From Pleurodeles waltl (lineage: Eukaryota > Chordata > Amphibia > Caudata > Salamandridae): 64,000 nt of DNA. Below are positions 21,690 through 33,990 of the stretch, one piece after another; within the stretch, counting starts at the first letter, position 1; each line of letters begins with the position of its first letter. The translations under genes were made by a program, and so were the position numbers. The stretch covers positions 1,349,994,323 through 1,350,058,322 of the forward strand of contig NC_090444.1 in NCBI RefSeq assembly GCF_031143425.1. Direction: 5' to 3'. The notes beneath the pieces are model-generated. The model was not told the origin of the DNA. It did not search any database and saw nothing but the letters and a program-made list of their open reading frames with translations.

Positions 21690-23840
21690 GGGCCAGATGT
21701 AGCAAACGTTTGCGACTCGCAAACGGGCCGATTCGCAATTTGCGACAGTGCAAAATCGGAAATGGGATGCAAAAAGCCCATTTCCGACTTGCAAAAAGCG
21801 ATGGGACCCGTTTGCGAGTCGCATCCGTTGCGACCCCATTTTGCGACCCGCAAATTGCAAGTCGCAATTTGCGAGTCGCAAACCTTATGCAATTGCAACT
21901 CGCAAATTGCGACTAGTCGCAAAAAGCCCAGTTTGCAAGTTGCATTTACCACTAACTCAGAGCAGGTGGTAACCATTACCAAAGTATAAAAGGAGACCCA
22001 GAAGGCATCTGGGTCACTCAAGATGGCGGACATATACCTGATAGCAGTGAGGAGGAGAGTCTACGCAGCCCAGCAGAGGAGGAGGAGGGTCCACAGACAG
22101 GAGAAGATATATAGAACAAGGCAGACCCTTTTCCAGCAAACTGAAGAGGAGTTCTATGATAAATACCGCCTTAGCAGCGCTGCCATTCTAGCATTAATAG
22201 ATTTACTAAAACCACAGCTACAACACAAGACTCTGCGTGGCTGCGCCATCCCTACGCATGTGCAAGTACTATGCGCACTGCACCTCTTGGCCTCAGGGAG
22301 CTATCAGGGGGTCATTGCCGTGGCAGGTGGGGTATCCCAAAGTGCAGTGTCAAGGTTCCTCAGGGCATTCCTAGATGCCTTAGTAGCGCACAGGTCTCAG
22401 TTCATATACTTACCAAGGAATGAGGCAGAAATTAACAGCACGAAGCTGGACTTTTACCGCATTGCCCACTTCCCCCATGTCATTGGATGTGTAGATGGGA
22501 CACACATTCAAATATGCCCCCCGCTAATCTGGAACATATTTTCCGCAACAGAAAGTGTACCCACTCACTCAACATACAGGTTGTTTGTGATGCCCATTAC
22601 GTCATCACGGACATCGTAGCTAAGTTTCCAGGCAGTACCCATGACTCATACATTTTTAGACATAGTGGGATACATCAACGCCTGGAACGTGGGCAGTTTG
22701 GAGACGGATACCTCCTAGGCAGAGCTGCATACACCTTGCAGACATACACACAGGTCACTGTGCACGACTATCTGGACTTACTAACAGTGTACTTTTGTGC
22801 CCAACAGGTGACAGTGCATATGCTCTAAGGCCATGGATCATGACTCCATTTTTAACACCCAGCAATGATTCAGAGAGGCAATACAACAGTGCGCATAAGA
22901 GGACCAGGAACCTCATAGAGCGCACCTTCGGACTCCTGAAGGCAAGATTCCGATGCCTCCACCGCAGCGGAGGCGCCCTCCAATACACCCCCATTACCGC
23001 TTTCAAAATTGTGGTCGCATGCGCCATCCTCCACAACATAGCCACCCGACGTGGGCTACCTCTCACCCCTGCAGACCCAGATCCTGATGATGAAGAGCAA
23101 GAACAACCACATCGCCATCATGGGGATAGGAGTCTAGCTAATCAAGGCAGACTGAGACGGGACCACATTGCAACGCAATATTCTGGACGGTACGTGTCAA
23201 CTCCCACCATACTCACCTATTAACCATTTGTTAAGTGGAACCAAAATAACTGTTTTATTAATGTCATGAAGAAACTATATACAAGTTGTAATTGTCCATG
23301 GGCAGGAAAATGCCAACCAGTCATGTGGCACATTAACGCCATGTGCCACATGAATCTGTCCTGGCTGTTATCTATGATCTCCTGCCCCTCCTGCCAGCCT
23401 GGCTGGTCCCTGCTGCGTCCATGGTGCTGTGCCTACCACTCCTCAGCACCCTACTGTGAGTGGCAGAGACACTGCTCACTGTTGAGCCCTCCTCCCAGGT
23501 GTATTTGTTAACTTCCTGGCTGTGATGTCATCATCATGTGCCAGGAAGTGTTTCCAGGGTGTTCTGGTATGCTTTCTGGAGTGTTCTGCTGCATCTGCAA
23601 GCAATTTTGAAGGTATTCGCAATTTGCGACACCCACTCGCTAATTGCGAGTTCGTTTTTGCACACTCGCAAACAGCGACCTCGCAAACTGCGGACTCGCA
23701 CACAGCGTTGCGAGTCCGGCTGCGAGTCGCAAAATCGGATCGCTTTTTTTTCTGGCATTCCAGTTTGCGACTCGCATTTTGCAAGTCGCATCAACTCGCA
23801 AAATGCGAGTCGCAATTTTTATTTTTGCTACATCTGGCCC
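21690..23840 (+). mobile_element. Small Harbinger family with GAGTCGC-rich ends, copy 2
   Basis: A 2,151-bp element with the same ends as copy 1, flanked by the 3-bp direct repeat ATG (21,687-21,689 and 23,841-23,843). By eye the two copies differ at only scattered positions and a few small indels. They are either recent copies or from one amplification burst. Palindromic GAGTCGC arms sit at both ends. Confidence 0.92.
22023..23223 (+). pseudogene. HARBI1-like DDE transposase, small Harbinger copy 2
   Basis: Same gene as at 12,519, in better shape. Exon 2 (from about 22,810) is fully open to a TAA at 23,221-23,223 and has Tyr where copy 1 has a stop. The frameshift in the C-run at about 22,520 is identical to copy 1, so the protein still stops shortly after GCVDGTHIQICPP. 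The catalytic residues Asp (GCVDGTH), Asp (STHDSY) and Glu (LIERTFG) are all encoded, but in two frames. The shared lesion implies the copies were moved by a transposase supplied in trans, or that the run is an assembly or consensus error. The tail is acidic (DPDPDDEEQEQ). Confidence 0.88.
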
Positions 23841-23843
23841 ATG

Positions 23844-24573
23844 ATCGTTACGAGTTTATAAAGACATGTTTTAATAAAATGTAATCGTAGAAAAGGCTCA
23901 CATGCGCAATACAGTCAATAAAATCACGATGAGGAAAAATAAAGTATAGCATTCTAGCTGACTTAAACGCTTTCCACCTGCAACTTTAACAATATCGTTA
24001 AATAAACAAAAATGTATTTCTGTTAATGGTGTGATGTGGCACCTGCATACATTAAAACATGTTTACATACAATTGCCATTTAATACATCCACTACCTCTG
24101 TATGACCTAGCTCTTACTTAATTTACAAAGTACAATAAAGGTACAGTTACCTCCATGATAATACGTCTGTACTAAAACGTCATCAGTGTGCAAATTCTTT
24201 CATTGTGGATGAGTATTTGCTTACTGCTCCTCACCAAGCCTTTCCTTTAATTTGTAGATATGAAACCTTTTGGCGGAGAGTTGATCCGTTTGTCCAGTCT
24301 AAATGGGTATAATAGAGTTGGATTTCAGAGATGCAAAATTAGTATTCTAACTATTATAAGTATCATCAAAAATGTAATACTCATGAAGCCGATATCATAA
24401 TTAAAGTGCATTGCTGAGGTCTTCAAATTTTATCACGCAATCACTGTCAACGAAACGGTAACTGAGACCCCCGTGTCCACTTCAGATGCAAAAAATAAAT
24501 TGTGGAAAAATGATGTGCATCAGGTGTGAATCTGTGTCTGATAGAAAATATTGTGCTCCAGTAGTATTATACC
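23844..24573. other. Unassigned AT-rich sequence
   Basis: No gene, structured repeat or RNA gene seen between the Harbinger copy and the LINE. Confidence 0.45.
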
Positions 24574-27525
24574 CTAATTTGCATGTGCTATTAAGACATT
24601 TATAGATCTCACAAACCAATCGCCCAATTCAGTCAAGTTAGAATCCCGAAGAAAATCACACAACACCGCATCGCGAAACATCCGAACATCAGCAGCAGCA
24701 AGAACTGGTAACGAAGGGGCAAAGGTTATATTAACTCCGGAGCAGTGCAACAGCGCCGTCCAGGCTGTAGCAGTGCAAACCACGGTGTCAACACCCCACG
24801 AACGAGGCTGGGATGGATTTCCAAGGACATGAGCCAAGCCATCTGGCTGAACTGCATCACTTTCAGTCGCCAGATGGGGCAAATACCGAATCGAATGCAG
24901 CCAATAATATGCAAAGTGCGCCTGAGCACAATGATAATAAAGCTCCAGGTCAGAGGCAGCAAGGCCAGCCAACTCGAAAGGCAGCGTCACCTTCTCCCAA
25001 GCGATACAAGGTTGTCCGCCCGCCCAAACGAAGCGAATCAGTGCAGAGCGAAGACACCTCAAAAAACTCTTCGGGAGTATGAGCGGAAGGTTCACAAACA
25101 GATACAAAAATTTGGGGAGCACCACCATCTTCACAATAGCAATACGCCCAATCAGCGAAAGCGGTAGTGAGTGCCATACCTCAACCTTCTCCTCCAACCA
25201 CGAGATCGCCGTACCGTAATTGGCCATCCGGAGAGTCTCCATATCACAACTCAACCAGACTCCCAGATAACGAGCCGTGCCGTTTGCCCACTGAATGGGA
25301 TACCGGGAAGAAAACTCTGCCATACCTGAAGACAGAGGCAACACCACTGACTTAGACCAATTAATCACGATCCTGGAGAAAGTGCCAAAATGCACGATCT
25401 CATCCAGCAAAACGTCTAAATTCCTACGCGGATCATGTACATATAGCGCAATGTCATCAGCAGACATAGAATTCAGAATAGGCTACAGCCGAAACGGCAG
25501 ACCCCTATCGTTATGCCGCTGTCTCAGCCACGCTGCAAGGGGCTCCATCGCTACAGCAAAAAGTAACAGGGACAAAGGGCATCCCTGACAAGTCCCACGG
25601 GCGACCGGAAAAGGAGCCGAAACATTCCCATTCAAACACAGTCTAGCAGTTGGGAACATATACAGTAATCTGATCAGTTTCACAAATCGAGCACTCAGCC
25701 CCACTCGAGCATGTACCACAAACGCATTCCCATGCCAGAGAATCTAAAGCCTTCATAACATCTAAAAACACAGCCGCCGCATTCTCATCAGCCTCCATAG
25801 AGCCCGCAACCACAAAAAACGTATGCAAATTGTGAGGTGTGGATCTCCCCAGCACAAATCCGGACTGATCCGGCAGTACCAACTTAGGAAGCAACGGCTG
25901 CAATCGTGCCGCAATCATTTTAGCCAAAATGTTATTGTCAATTGTCAATGAGAGCGGGCGAAACGAATCACAACAGCACTGATCCTTACCCGGCTTGAGG
26001 ATCGTGACAATCAGGGCCTCCCGGAGTGAGGCAGGAAGAACCCTGGCCTCCAAGGACTCCGCATATACCTCCAAAAGATGAGGAGCAAGAATATCTGCAT
26101 ACTCCTTGTAAAACGCAGGAGTCAAGCCATCTATACCAGGAGACTTATCGCTAGGCAGGCTACGAATCGCCACAGCAACCTCCTCCGCAGAAAATGGAGC
26201 ATCAAAGTAGGAGCGGTGGGCATCATCATACCACAACGCAATCTCAGAGAAGTAAGCCTGCGCCGCAGCAGCGTCCAGCCCGGTCGGATCCGCATATAGA
26301 TACACAAAAAATTGGGTAAAAACCTGCATAACTCCACGTGTCCCAACCACACGCTCACCCCCAGCACCATCAATCTCAGTGACATAATTGCTAGCCCATG
26401 GCTTACGCAGCATGCCTGCAAGCGTGTGTCCGGCTCCCTCCCCCTCACCATAGCGACGCGTCCGAGTGGTCCTACCCCAAAAAACAAACCTCTCTGAGGG
26501 AGGCCTCCTCATACAAGGACACCACGCGCTGCAGCTCTGCCATGACCTCCCCCGACCAGTCCCCCGGCAAACGCCGCTCCAGCTCCGCAATCCTCCCCTC
26601 CAACTCTGCCAGCTCCAGACGGAGTGCCTTCAACATCCCTTGCTGCTTCGAGAGGCACACACCCCAAATAACCACCTTAAATGCCTCCCACAAGGTGCCG
26701 GCCAAACTCACAGAGCCGCAGTTTTCAGCAAAGAACAGTATGATGGCCTCACGGACCTCCTCGCGGAACGCCACGTCCCGGAGCACCCCATGCGGTAGCT
26801 GCCACATGAACATGCGCTCCAGCCCACAGGGCACCTCCAACACTAACTGAACCAGTGAATGATCCGACAAAGTGCGAGGCAGATGATCCACGGAACGCAT
26901 CCATAGCTCCACATCTCTTGTACCCAACCAGCGATCAATGCGGGACCAGCTACTATGGGTATAGTTAACGCACATACCCTCTCTAGTGGCGCCATGCTGC
27001 AGCCTCCACAAATCCACCAGAGTGCCCTCCTTCATCACCGACGCCAAAGCTCTCGCTGCTGCAACGTGCTGCACCCTGGCCACACTTTTGCGGTCCATCC
27101 TCGGGTCCAGAATCACATTGAAGTCACCACCCCAGATCACCGCGCCAGTTGCTAACGACTCCACCAGGCGCCACAGATCCCGAAAAAACTCAGGGTCATC
27201 AGTGTTAGGACCATAGACGGAAACCAGCCGACAGGCTCTGTCCAACAGCATACCACTCAACATAACATATCTGCCATTCAGATCAGCTATAATCTTCTGA
27301 GTACACCACTGTAACCCTTTACGCAGCAAAATCGCCACACCGCGGCCAGTGATATTCACCAACCCAGCCGGCCTTCAGCCTGCCCAGCGTGGAAGTTACC
27401 AAATAAGTCTCCTGCAACATAAAAATGTCAATTTCATGGCGTTTAACATACGCAGGCATAAGACGCGCCTTCCGCCTATCATTCAGCCCACGCTCATTCC
27501 AAGTCAGACAACGCACCGTTGTCAT
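24574..27525 (-). pseudogene. L1-like ORF2 (endonuclease-reverse transcriptase), copy a
   Basis: Begins at ATG 27,525 (MTTVRCLTWNERGL). The AP-endonuclease domain shows the N-terminal Asn (TWNERG), the Glu motif (MLQET), GGDFN and SDHS. The reverse transcriptase follows, with SPGIDGLT, FRPLSL, DQSGFVLGR, FLDVMKALDS (motif A, Asp present) and TCQGCPLS (motif B). Motif C reads SADD where L1 elements have F/YADD. The frame shifts at least four times (near 27,340, 26,530, 25,680 and 25,475). The protein ends at 24,574, well short of the usual L1 length of roughly 1,250 residues. The enzyme would nick target DNA and copy its RNA there. This copy cannot do so. Confidence 0.88.
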
Positions 27526-27943
27526 GCTTCTCGCTCCCCTCTCAGCCTCCTCACAAGCACCAGGCGCCTCTGCAGAGCCCCACCCCGCCAGCCAGAAACA
27601 AGCAAACAGACAGAAAAGAGGGTATAGAAGACAAAAAAGACAAAGCGGAACTGAGACAATCCCAACACCCTCCCATGCAGACCCCCCAATTGGGCCATAG
27701 CAGAAGCCCACCCCCCAAAACAACAAACCACCCATTCATAACAAGTGAACTATGATCAGGACTCATCCAGAGGGCGAAAGCCAGGCCATTCATCCCGCCA
27801 ACCATTCGGGACTGGGGGAGAAGGGCAGAAGGGCAGAAGGGCCAAACAGGAAATCTAACAGCAGAGTGACCCCAGACATAGAAGTAGAACGCTTAGACCT
27901 CCAGCAACCCCGGTAAGTTGCTCCAAACCCAGCATCTCACCAA

Positions 27944-28957
27944 TTAATCATTATCACTCAAGGCAGCCTGTTCAGATCTGGAACCGTCCGGGCCCGCAAC
28001 CTCCAACCGCCTAGGTATCCTTTTGGCGAACTTGCCAGCCAGCTTTGGGTCAGTAAAAACCAGCAACTTCCCTTCATGTTGCACCCTCAGCTTAGCAGGG
28101 TACAGCAAAGCAAATCTTACGCCCGCCTGGTTCAACATGCACTTGATCGGCAAAAAGGCATGCCGTGCCGTCAGCACACCAGGAGTATAGTCCGGGAAAA
28201 AGTTACGTTCAGAGTTCTTGTACACCACCGGTCTCCTCTCCCGGGTCAGCCGAAGGATAGTATCCCTGTCTCGATAGTTCAGCAGGCGGGCAATTATGGG
28301 ACGCGGAGGAGTGCCAGGTGGGGGCCGAGGTCCCAAGGATCTATGGGCCCTCTCAACCACCAACAGTCAGGAGAGCTCACCAGCAAACAGATCAGACAGC
28401 ATGCCCTCCACAAATTCCTCCACACGACCCATGTCCGTAGTCTCCGGCAGCCCAATTATGCGAATATTGTTTCGGCGCGATCGCGCTTCCAAGTCCTCAT
28501 TCTTATTCCGGATAACCTCCAGGACTCGCTCCATTTGCAAAAGTTGTTTTCTATTGCCTCAGCGGTAATCCTCCAGCTCCGATGCCTGCGACTCCAGTAA
28601 CTCAAATCTGGAGTCATGATCATCCACCCGAGCCTTTATTCGATCCAACTGCTCGGTCACATGATCCAGATTTGCATCAATAACGGCCAGGCTGCTCTTG
28701 AGTTCCAGAAACATGGACTTCACTGAAGCATCCGTGCTCCCCTCCTCGACCCTGTCACAGCCAGATATAGAGGCAGTAGATCCACCTCTCTTCTTTCCTC
28801 CATCAAAGGTAAGCTTGGCCTGTCGCTGCTCCGCCTTGCCCGTGATCCACGACCACTGTCGCCAACCAGCGCCAACGCCAGCAGGAACAAATAGGAGGCA
28901 GCCAGCCCCTGGGGTCCTCGCATCAAGGGGCCTCTCCCCAAACTTCAGGGGCCTCAC
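27944..28957 (-). pseudogene. L1-like ORF1 (RNA-binding chaperone), copy a
   Basis: The N-terminal half (28,957 to about 28,560) has a heptad-like coiled coil (LKSSLAVIDANLDHVTEQL...). The C-terminal half contains the L1 ORF1 RRM and C-terminal domain, with the hallmarks NIRIIGLPE, VERAHRSLG, PPRPIIARLLNYRDRD and LLYPAKLRV. Two in-frame stops are visible (about 28,557 and 28,366). It sits upstream of ORF2 with a spacer of about 420 bp, the normal L1 order. Confidence 0.85.
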
Positions 28958-28959
28958 CT

Positions 28960-29932
28960 CATAGGCCCGGCAGGGAAGATGCGGACCTCCAACCAGTCAC
29001 CCAGTCACACCCTGCAGGCCAGTCCAGAAAGCGCCAGTCGCCACCAGTAGTCATCGCAGGGGCCAGCTCTGACATCCAGTACCAGGACACCTCCAGTTGT
29101 GGACTGAAACTCGGGTGCCCCTGCTCAGGGCCAAGCTCCTTTTTCGGGTGCCTCGGCATTCACTGAGGCGAGGCCAGACAGGGCCTCACCCCCTCCAGCA
29201 AGCAGGCTGACTCCTCCTCCGGCCCGATCTAGCCAGCGATGTCCCTCAGGCAGCCAAGGCCAGGCGCCAGCCAGACAGGTACACCACGCGGCAATCAGCC
29301 CACGCGGGCTACCCTAGACCAGCCCCCAGCACTCCGGGAAACAGCCGAGCGCCGTGCCCCCGCACCTCCCCCTGCCGCTGGGGGAATCCAAATTGTCCAG
29401 GTCCGGAGCCGAGCCGAAGACGCCCGGCGCACCGGGAGACAGGCCTCGGCCCTCCCGTGCAGTCATCCCCCGGCAGGCGTGCCGGCCCGCGCTCGCGGCG
29501 CTGTGCACACCCGCACCGGGCGGCACCGTCCAGGCCGCGGTCCGACCCGACCACCGGAGGCCCCAGCAGCAGGGGCTAAAATGCCCCCATCAAGCACTCC
29601 TGCTCCCCGGCAGCAGCGACGCCCCCCCAGGAGGCCCCGCAGCAGGACGCGCCCCAGGAGAGGAAGCGCGCATGCCTCCGCAGGCCGCACCGCGCAGCCA
29701 GGCCCTGCTCCCTCCGGGCCAAGGAAACACTGCGGCCAGCCTCCGCCAGGGGCCCGCCGTCAAAATAGAAGTGGCACCGGGGGTCCCAAGGGCCTGCAGC
29801 GCCGGCCCAGCACCAATGCAGTCCCCCGTCCAGATAAATAAACAAAGAAAGGAAATAAGCCTGGCTGAGCCTCACACAGTGACAGCCATCTTGCCGGCAG
29901 GCCAGGCCACGCCTCGCAGAGGGGACCCTTAA
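28960..29932 (-). promoter_or_regulatory. GC-rich 5' leader of LINE copy a with a YY1-like site
   Basis: CpG-rich segment upstream of ORF1, richest at 29,290-29,780. Close to its outer edge, the minus strand reads GCAAGATGGC (29,885-29,894), about 40 bp from the apparent 5' end. In human L1 a YY1 site at a similar place sets the start of transcription. The similarity here may be functional or chance. Element 5' end is estimated from the loss of GC-richness near 29,932. Confidence 0.55.
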
Positions 29933-32090
29933 TGGATTGAAGCTGACCTGGGCAATGCCATATGAGTGAGCATTCATACCGTAAGTATGGCGTATGTATA
30001 TCTGCATTGATTTACTGAAAAGTGTGTATGCTTCACTGTATTGTATACAGTGGGTGAAATATGCACTAGACTACATTTTTGCCATAGCTGGGCCTGGAGA
30101 CTAGGTTGACATACTAATATTATGGAAATTTAAGATCCCAAATGCAGATTTGACATTCATTTCTACATATCTGTGCTCCTTTTGACACTTCAAGATTTTC
30201 ACTCACTGAGCTCATAATTAGTTTCTGGCCTTTAAATCACCATGCTGGGGCAGATTAATTACTCTTCTGGGCAGACGGAGAATCCAAGGCTCCCTCACAC
30301 AATCAGGGCCATTTATCAGTGAATAGGCGTGTTCTTTGGTGAGGAAAGGGTGGGGATTAAGCCTGCAGGAAGTAGTGTGAAAGACTGCCCAACTGGAAGA
30401 GAGAATACCCTTGACTCCAGCAGAGATAGACTCCAGTACTTTTACACTTCCCCTGGCACCAAGAGACTAGGATTTCTACATGGGCCCCTAACACAACCCA
30501 TGAAGCTTCAGTGGATTGGTCCTGCAGGAGTGTGACCTCCTAAAGAAGAGGGCCCTCACTTCCACTGAGACTGGTGCCATGCAAGTGCCCAAAGGAAGCA
30601 ATGGATCTGGAGGCTGCAAGCAGGGATGGCACTCTGCCTTTGGCTTCTGGGAGTGCTGCTGAGGAACACCCCGGGCCCAGGAGAAGTGGTGGGTGCCTAG
30701 GCAGGAGACAGAATCTGTGCAAGGAAGGAGAGCAGTGGAAATCAGGCTCCCCGAGATTTGCAAAGTTTAGAGGCTTGAACACACTACTAGTAGCAAAATG
30801 CAACTTTCCCTGTGAATAATGGCCAAACAGGACCTGAGAAAACAGAGAACTTTGGTCTTCCAGGGAGGGAGGAAGAATTGCCTGGATAGTGCACTCATGG
30901 CATCCTCCTGAAATTTCTATTGAAAGTCCTCAGAGGCCCCCATCTTCCTGGGGACCTAAGCAGATGAAGATTGCTAATGGAAGAGTGCCCTAACCCCCCT
31001 TTTTTGGTCCTGTTTGTCCCAGAGGACCCCCAGATTTCCAGAGACCGATCTGAAAGAAAAAAAGAAAAAAACAAGTGAGCTCCACTGTGCTCCTTTCAAA
31101 CATGCCACCATTGACCCCCATCTTTCCAGGCCCACAAAAAGGGACTGAGGAAGCCAGGAGACCATCTTATGGCCTTCTCCCAACCTTGTGCCTATTATTT
31201 GGGCGTTTGATGGATCTGTCACTGATTTTTCCACCTGAGGGACACAAGAGTGTACAGCTCCTGCTTGATATATGAGGAAGCAGGAGAGGAAGCTGACTTC
31301 TCCATGGCACACATAAGTAGGGAAGCTCTCACGGTGAGCCTGCAGGGGCAGTGGTCCTCTACCGCAGCCCCCAATGTTGCAAGGATACATGGAATTTCCT
31401 CTTTGGAACCAGGCCACCCATTGATTAAGGGAAACAACAAAAATAAAAGCATTTCGGTGCGAGGCTGCATTATAAGAAAAAATAGCCACAGGCATGGGAT
31501 TGCCGCATAAGTCCCCGGAAAGCTGCTCAGTTTACCCCATCATGCCTAGGGGAGAGCAAGAAAATTTGCATCTTTTTTCATGTGATACCACATGAGGGCA
31601 AGGTCATCCACCAGTGGTTGAGGTGCAGTTTTGGGAGCTACAGTGAAAGGGGTAATCCCCACAGAAGCCCCTGTTAAAAATGTAAGCCTCTCCAGGGGGG
31701 GTCAGATTGTTGATCCTAGGACATTTACCATTTTTTCTATGGATTACAGTGATTCCTTGTGTCGGTCCTTAGGCTACTTGTTAGCATGTGTAAAATTATA
31801 AAGATTCATGCATGCAGTTTATTTAAAATGGAAGTGCTTAATTGACAATGACAAAGTGAACAATGAACCTTACAAGTATTAACGAATGTCTTCATAGGCT
31901 GGGACCATCCTTAGTAGTTTTATTTGTGTTGCATTGGTTTATTATGATACATTTCTGCTTTTTGATAACTACACTCCATGATATTGTGTCTAGTATATGG
32001 CGGGGTATTATGGTTTTAAGATGCAGGGCTTGCTTGGAGTGTGAACTGTTAAGAGGGTGTTAGGTATTTCCACCTAGCATCATGTATATA
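29933..32090. other. Unassigned sequence
   Basis: No gene recognised. Short open frames at 30,488-30,819 and 30,974-31,495 show no known domain and no supporting start or splice signals. No clear repeat structure seen. Confidence 0.45.
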
Positions 32091-33079
32091 TTAACCCCTT
32101 CGCTGCCAGGCCTTTTCCCCCTCCTGTGCCGAGCCTTTTTTTGGCTATTTGGAGCAGTTCGCGCTTAGGCCCTCATAACTTTTTGTTCACGTAAGCTACC
32201 CACGCCAAATTTGCGTCCTTTTTTTCCAACATCCTAGGGATTCTAGAGGTACCCAGACTTTGTGGGTTCCCCAGAAGGAGGCCAAGAAATTAGCCAAAAA
32301 ACAGTGAAAATTTCATTTTTTTAAAAAAAATTGGAAAAATGGGCTGCAGAAGAAGGCTTGTGGTTTTTTCCCTGAAAAGGGCATCAACAAAGGGTTTGCA
32401 GTGATAAAATCACCAGCTTCCCAGCTTTCAGGAACAGGCAGACTTGAATCAGAAAACCCAATTTTTCAACCCAATTTTGGCATTTTACTGGGACATACCC
32501 CATTTTTACGATTTTTTGTGCTTTCAGCCTCCTTCCAGTCAGTGACAGAAATGGGCATGAAACCAACGCTGGATCCCATAAACCGCAACATTTCTGAAAA
32601 GTAGATTCTGAATTCAGCAAGGGGTAATTTGTGTAGATCCTACAAGGGTTTCCTACAGAAAATAACAACTGAAAAAGAAAAATATTGAAATTGAGGTGAA
32701 AAAAACATAAATTTTTCTCTAAGTTTTACTGTGTAACTTTTTCCTGCAATGTCAGATTTTCGAAAGCAATATACCGTTACGTCTGCTGGACTCTTCTGGT
32801 TGCGGGGATATATAGGGCTTGTAGGTTCATCAAGAACTCTAGGTACCCAGAGCCAATAAATGACCTGCACCCTGCAGTGGGTTTTCATTCTATGCCGGGT
32901 ATACAGCAATTCATTTACTGAAATATAAAGAGTAAAAAATAGCTATCAAGAAAACCTTTGTATTTCCAAAATGGGCACAAGATAAGGTGTTGAGAAGCAG
33001 TGGTTATTTGCACATCTCTGAATTCCGGGGTGCCCATACTAGCATGTGAATTACAGGGCATTTCTCAAATAGACGTCTT

Positions 33080-33990
33080 TTTTACACACTGTCTTACATT
33101 TGGAAGGGAAAAATGTAGCGAAAGACAAGGGGCAATAACACTTGTTTTGCTATTCTATGTTCCCCCAAGTCTCCCGATAAAAATGATACCTCACTTGTGT
33201 GGGTAGGCCTAGCGCCCGCGACAGGAAACGCCCCAAAGCGCAACGTGGACACATCACAGAAAACAGGCCTGTTTTTAGCAAAGTGCCTACCTGTAGATTT
33301 TGGCCTCTAGCTCAGCCGCCACCTAGGGAAACCTACCAAACCTGTGCATTTCTGAAAACTAGAGACCTAGGGGAATCCAAGATGGGGTGATTTGTGTGGC
33401 TCGGACCAGGTTCTGTTACCCAGAATCCTTTGCAAACCTCAAAATTTGGCTAAAAAAACACATGTTCCTCACATTTCTGTGGCAGAAAGTTCTGGAATCT
33501 GAGAGGGGCCACAAATTTCCTTCCACCCAGCGTTCCCCCAAGTCTCCCGATAAAAATGATACCTCACTTGTGTGGGTAGGCCTAGCGCCCGCGACAGGAA
33601 ACACCCCAAAGCGCAGCGTGGACACATCAAATTTTTTCATTGAAAACACTGCCTACCTGTAGTTTTTGGCCTGTAGCTCAGCCAGCACCTAGGGAAACCT
33701 ACCAAACCTGTGCATTCCTGAAAACTAGAGACCTAGGGGAATCCAAGATGGGGTGACTTGAGGGGCTCTGACCAGGTTCTGTTACCCAGAATCCTTTCCA
33801 AACCTCAAATTTTGGCTAAAAAAACGCATTTTTCACACATTTCGGTGACAGAAAGTTCTGGAATCTGAGTGGAGCCACAAATTTCCTTCCACCCAGCGTT
33901 CCCCCAAGTCTCCCGATAAAAATGATATCTCAGTTGTGTGGGTGGGCCAGGTGCCTCCAACAGAATAAGGCCCAAAACTTGTAGAGATAC
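33080..33990. repeat. 370-bp tandem repeat inside piggyBac
   Basis: About two and a half units. The phrase CCCAAGTCTCCCGATAAAAA recurs near 33,164, 33,535 and 33,904. Other repeated blocks include GTAGGCCTAGCGCCCGCGAC and CCTAGGGAAACCTACCAAAC. Repeated subterminal sequences often hold transposase binding sites, but that is not shown here. Confidence 0.85.

Larger units (their letters stand above)
24574..29932 (-). mobile_element. L1-like LINE, copy a (5' end kept, 3' end missing)
   Basis: Minus-strand LINE with a GC-rich 5' leader (28,960-29,932), ORF1 and ORF2. It lacks the last part of ORF2, the 3' UTR and the poly(A) tail, stopping at about 24,574. This is unusual, since L1 copies normally lose the 5' end. 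Both ORFs carry stops and frameshifts. Sequence differs clearly from LINE copy b. Confidence 0.88.

Noticed and set aside
28076..28600. 174-codon plus-strand frame
   Set aside because: Antisense to LINE ORF1, which has clear family motifs on the other strand.
29239..29841. 200-codon Pro/Arg/Ala-rich open frame on the plus strand
   Set aside because: It lies antisense to the GC-rich LINE leader; the open frame reflects GC content, with no recognisable domain.
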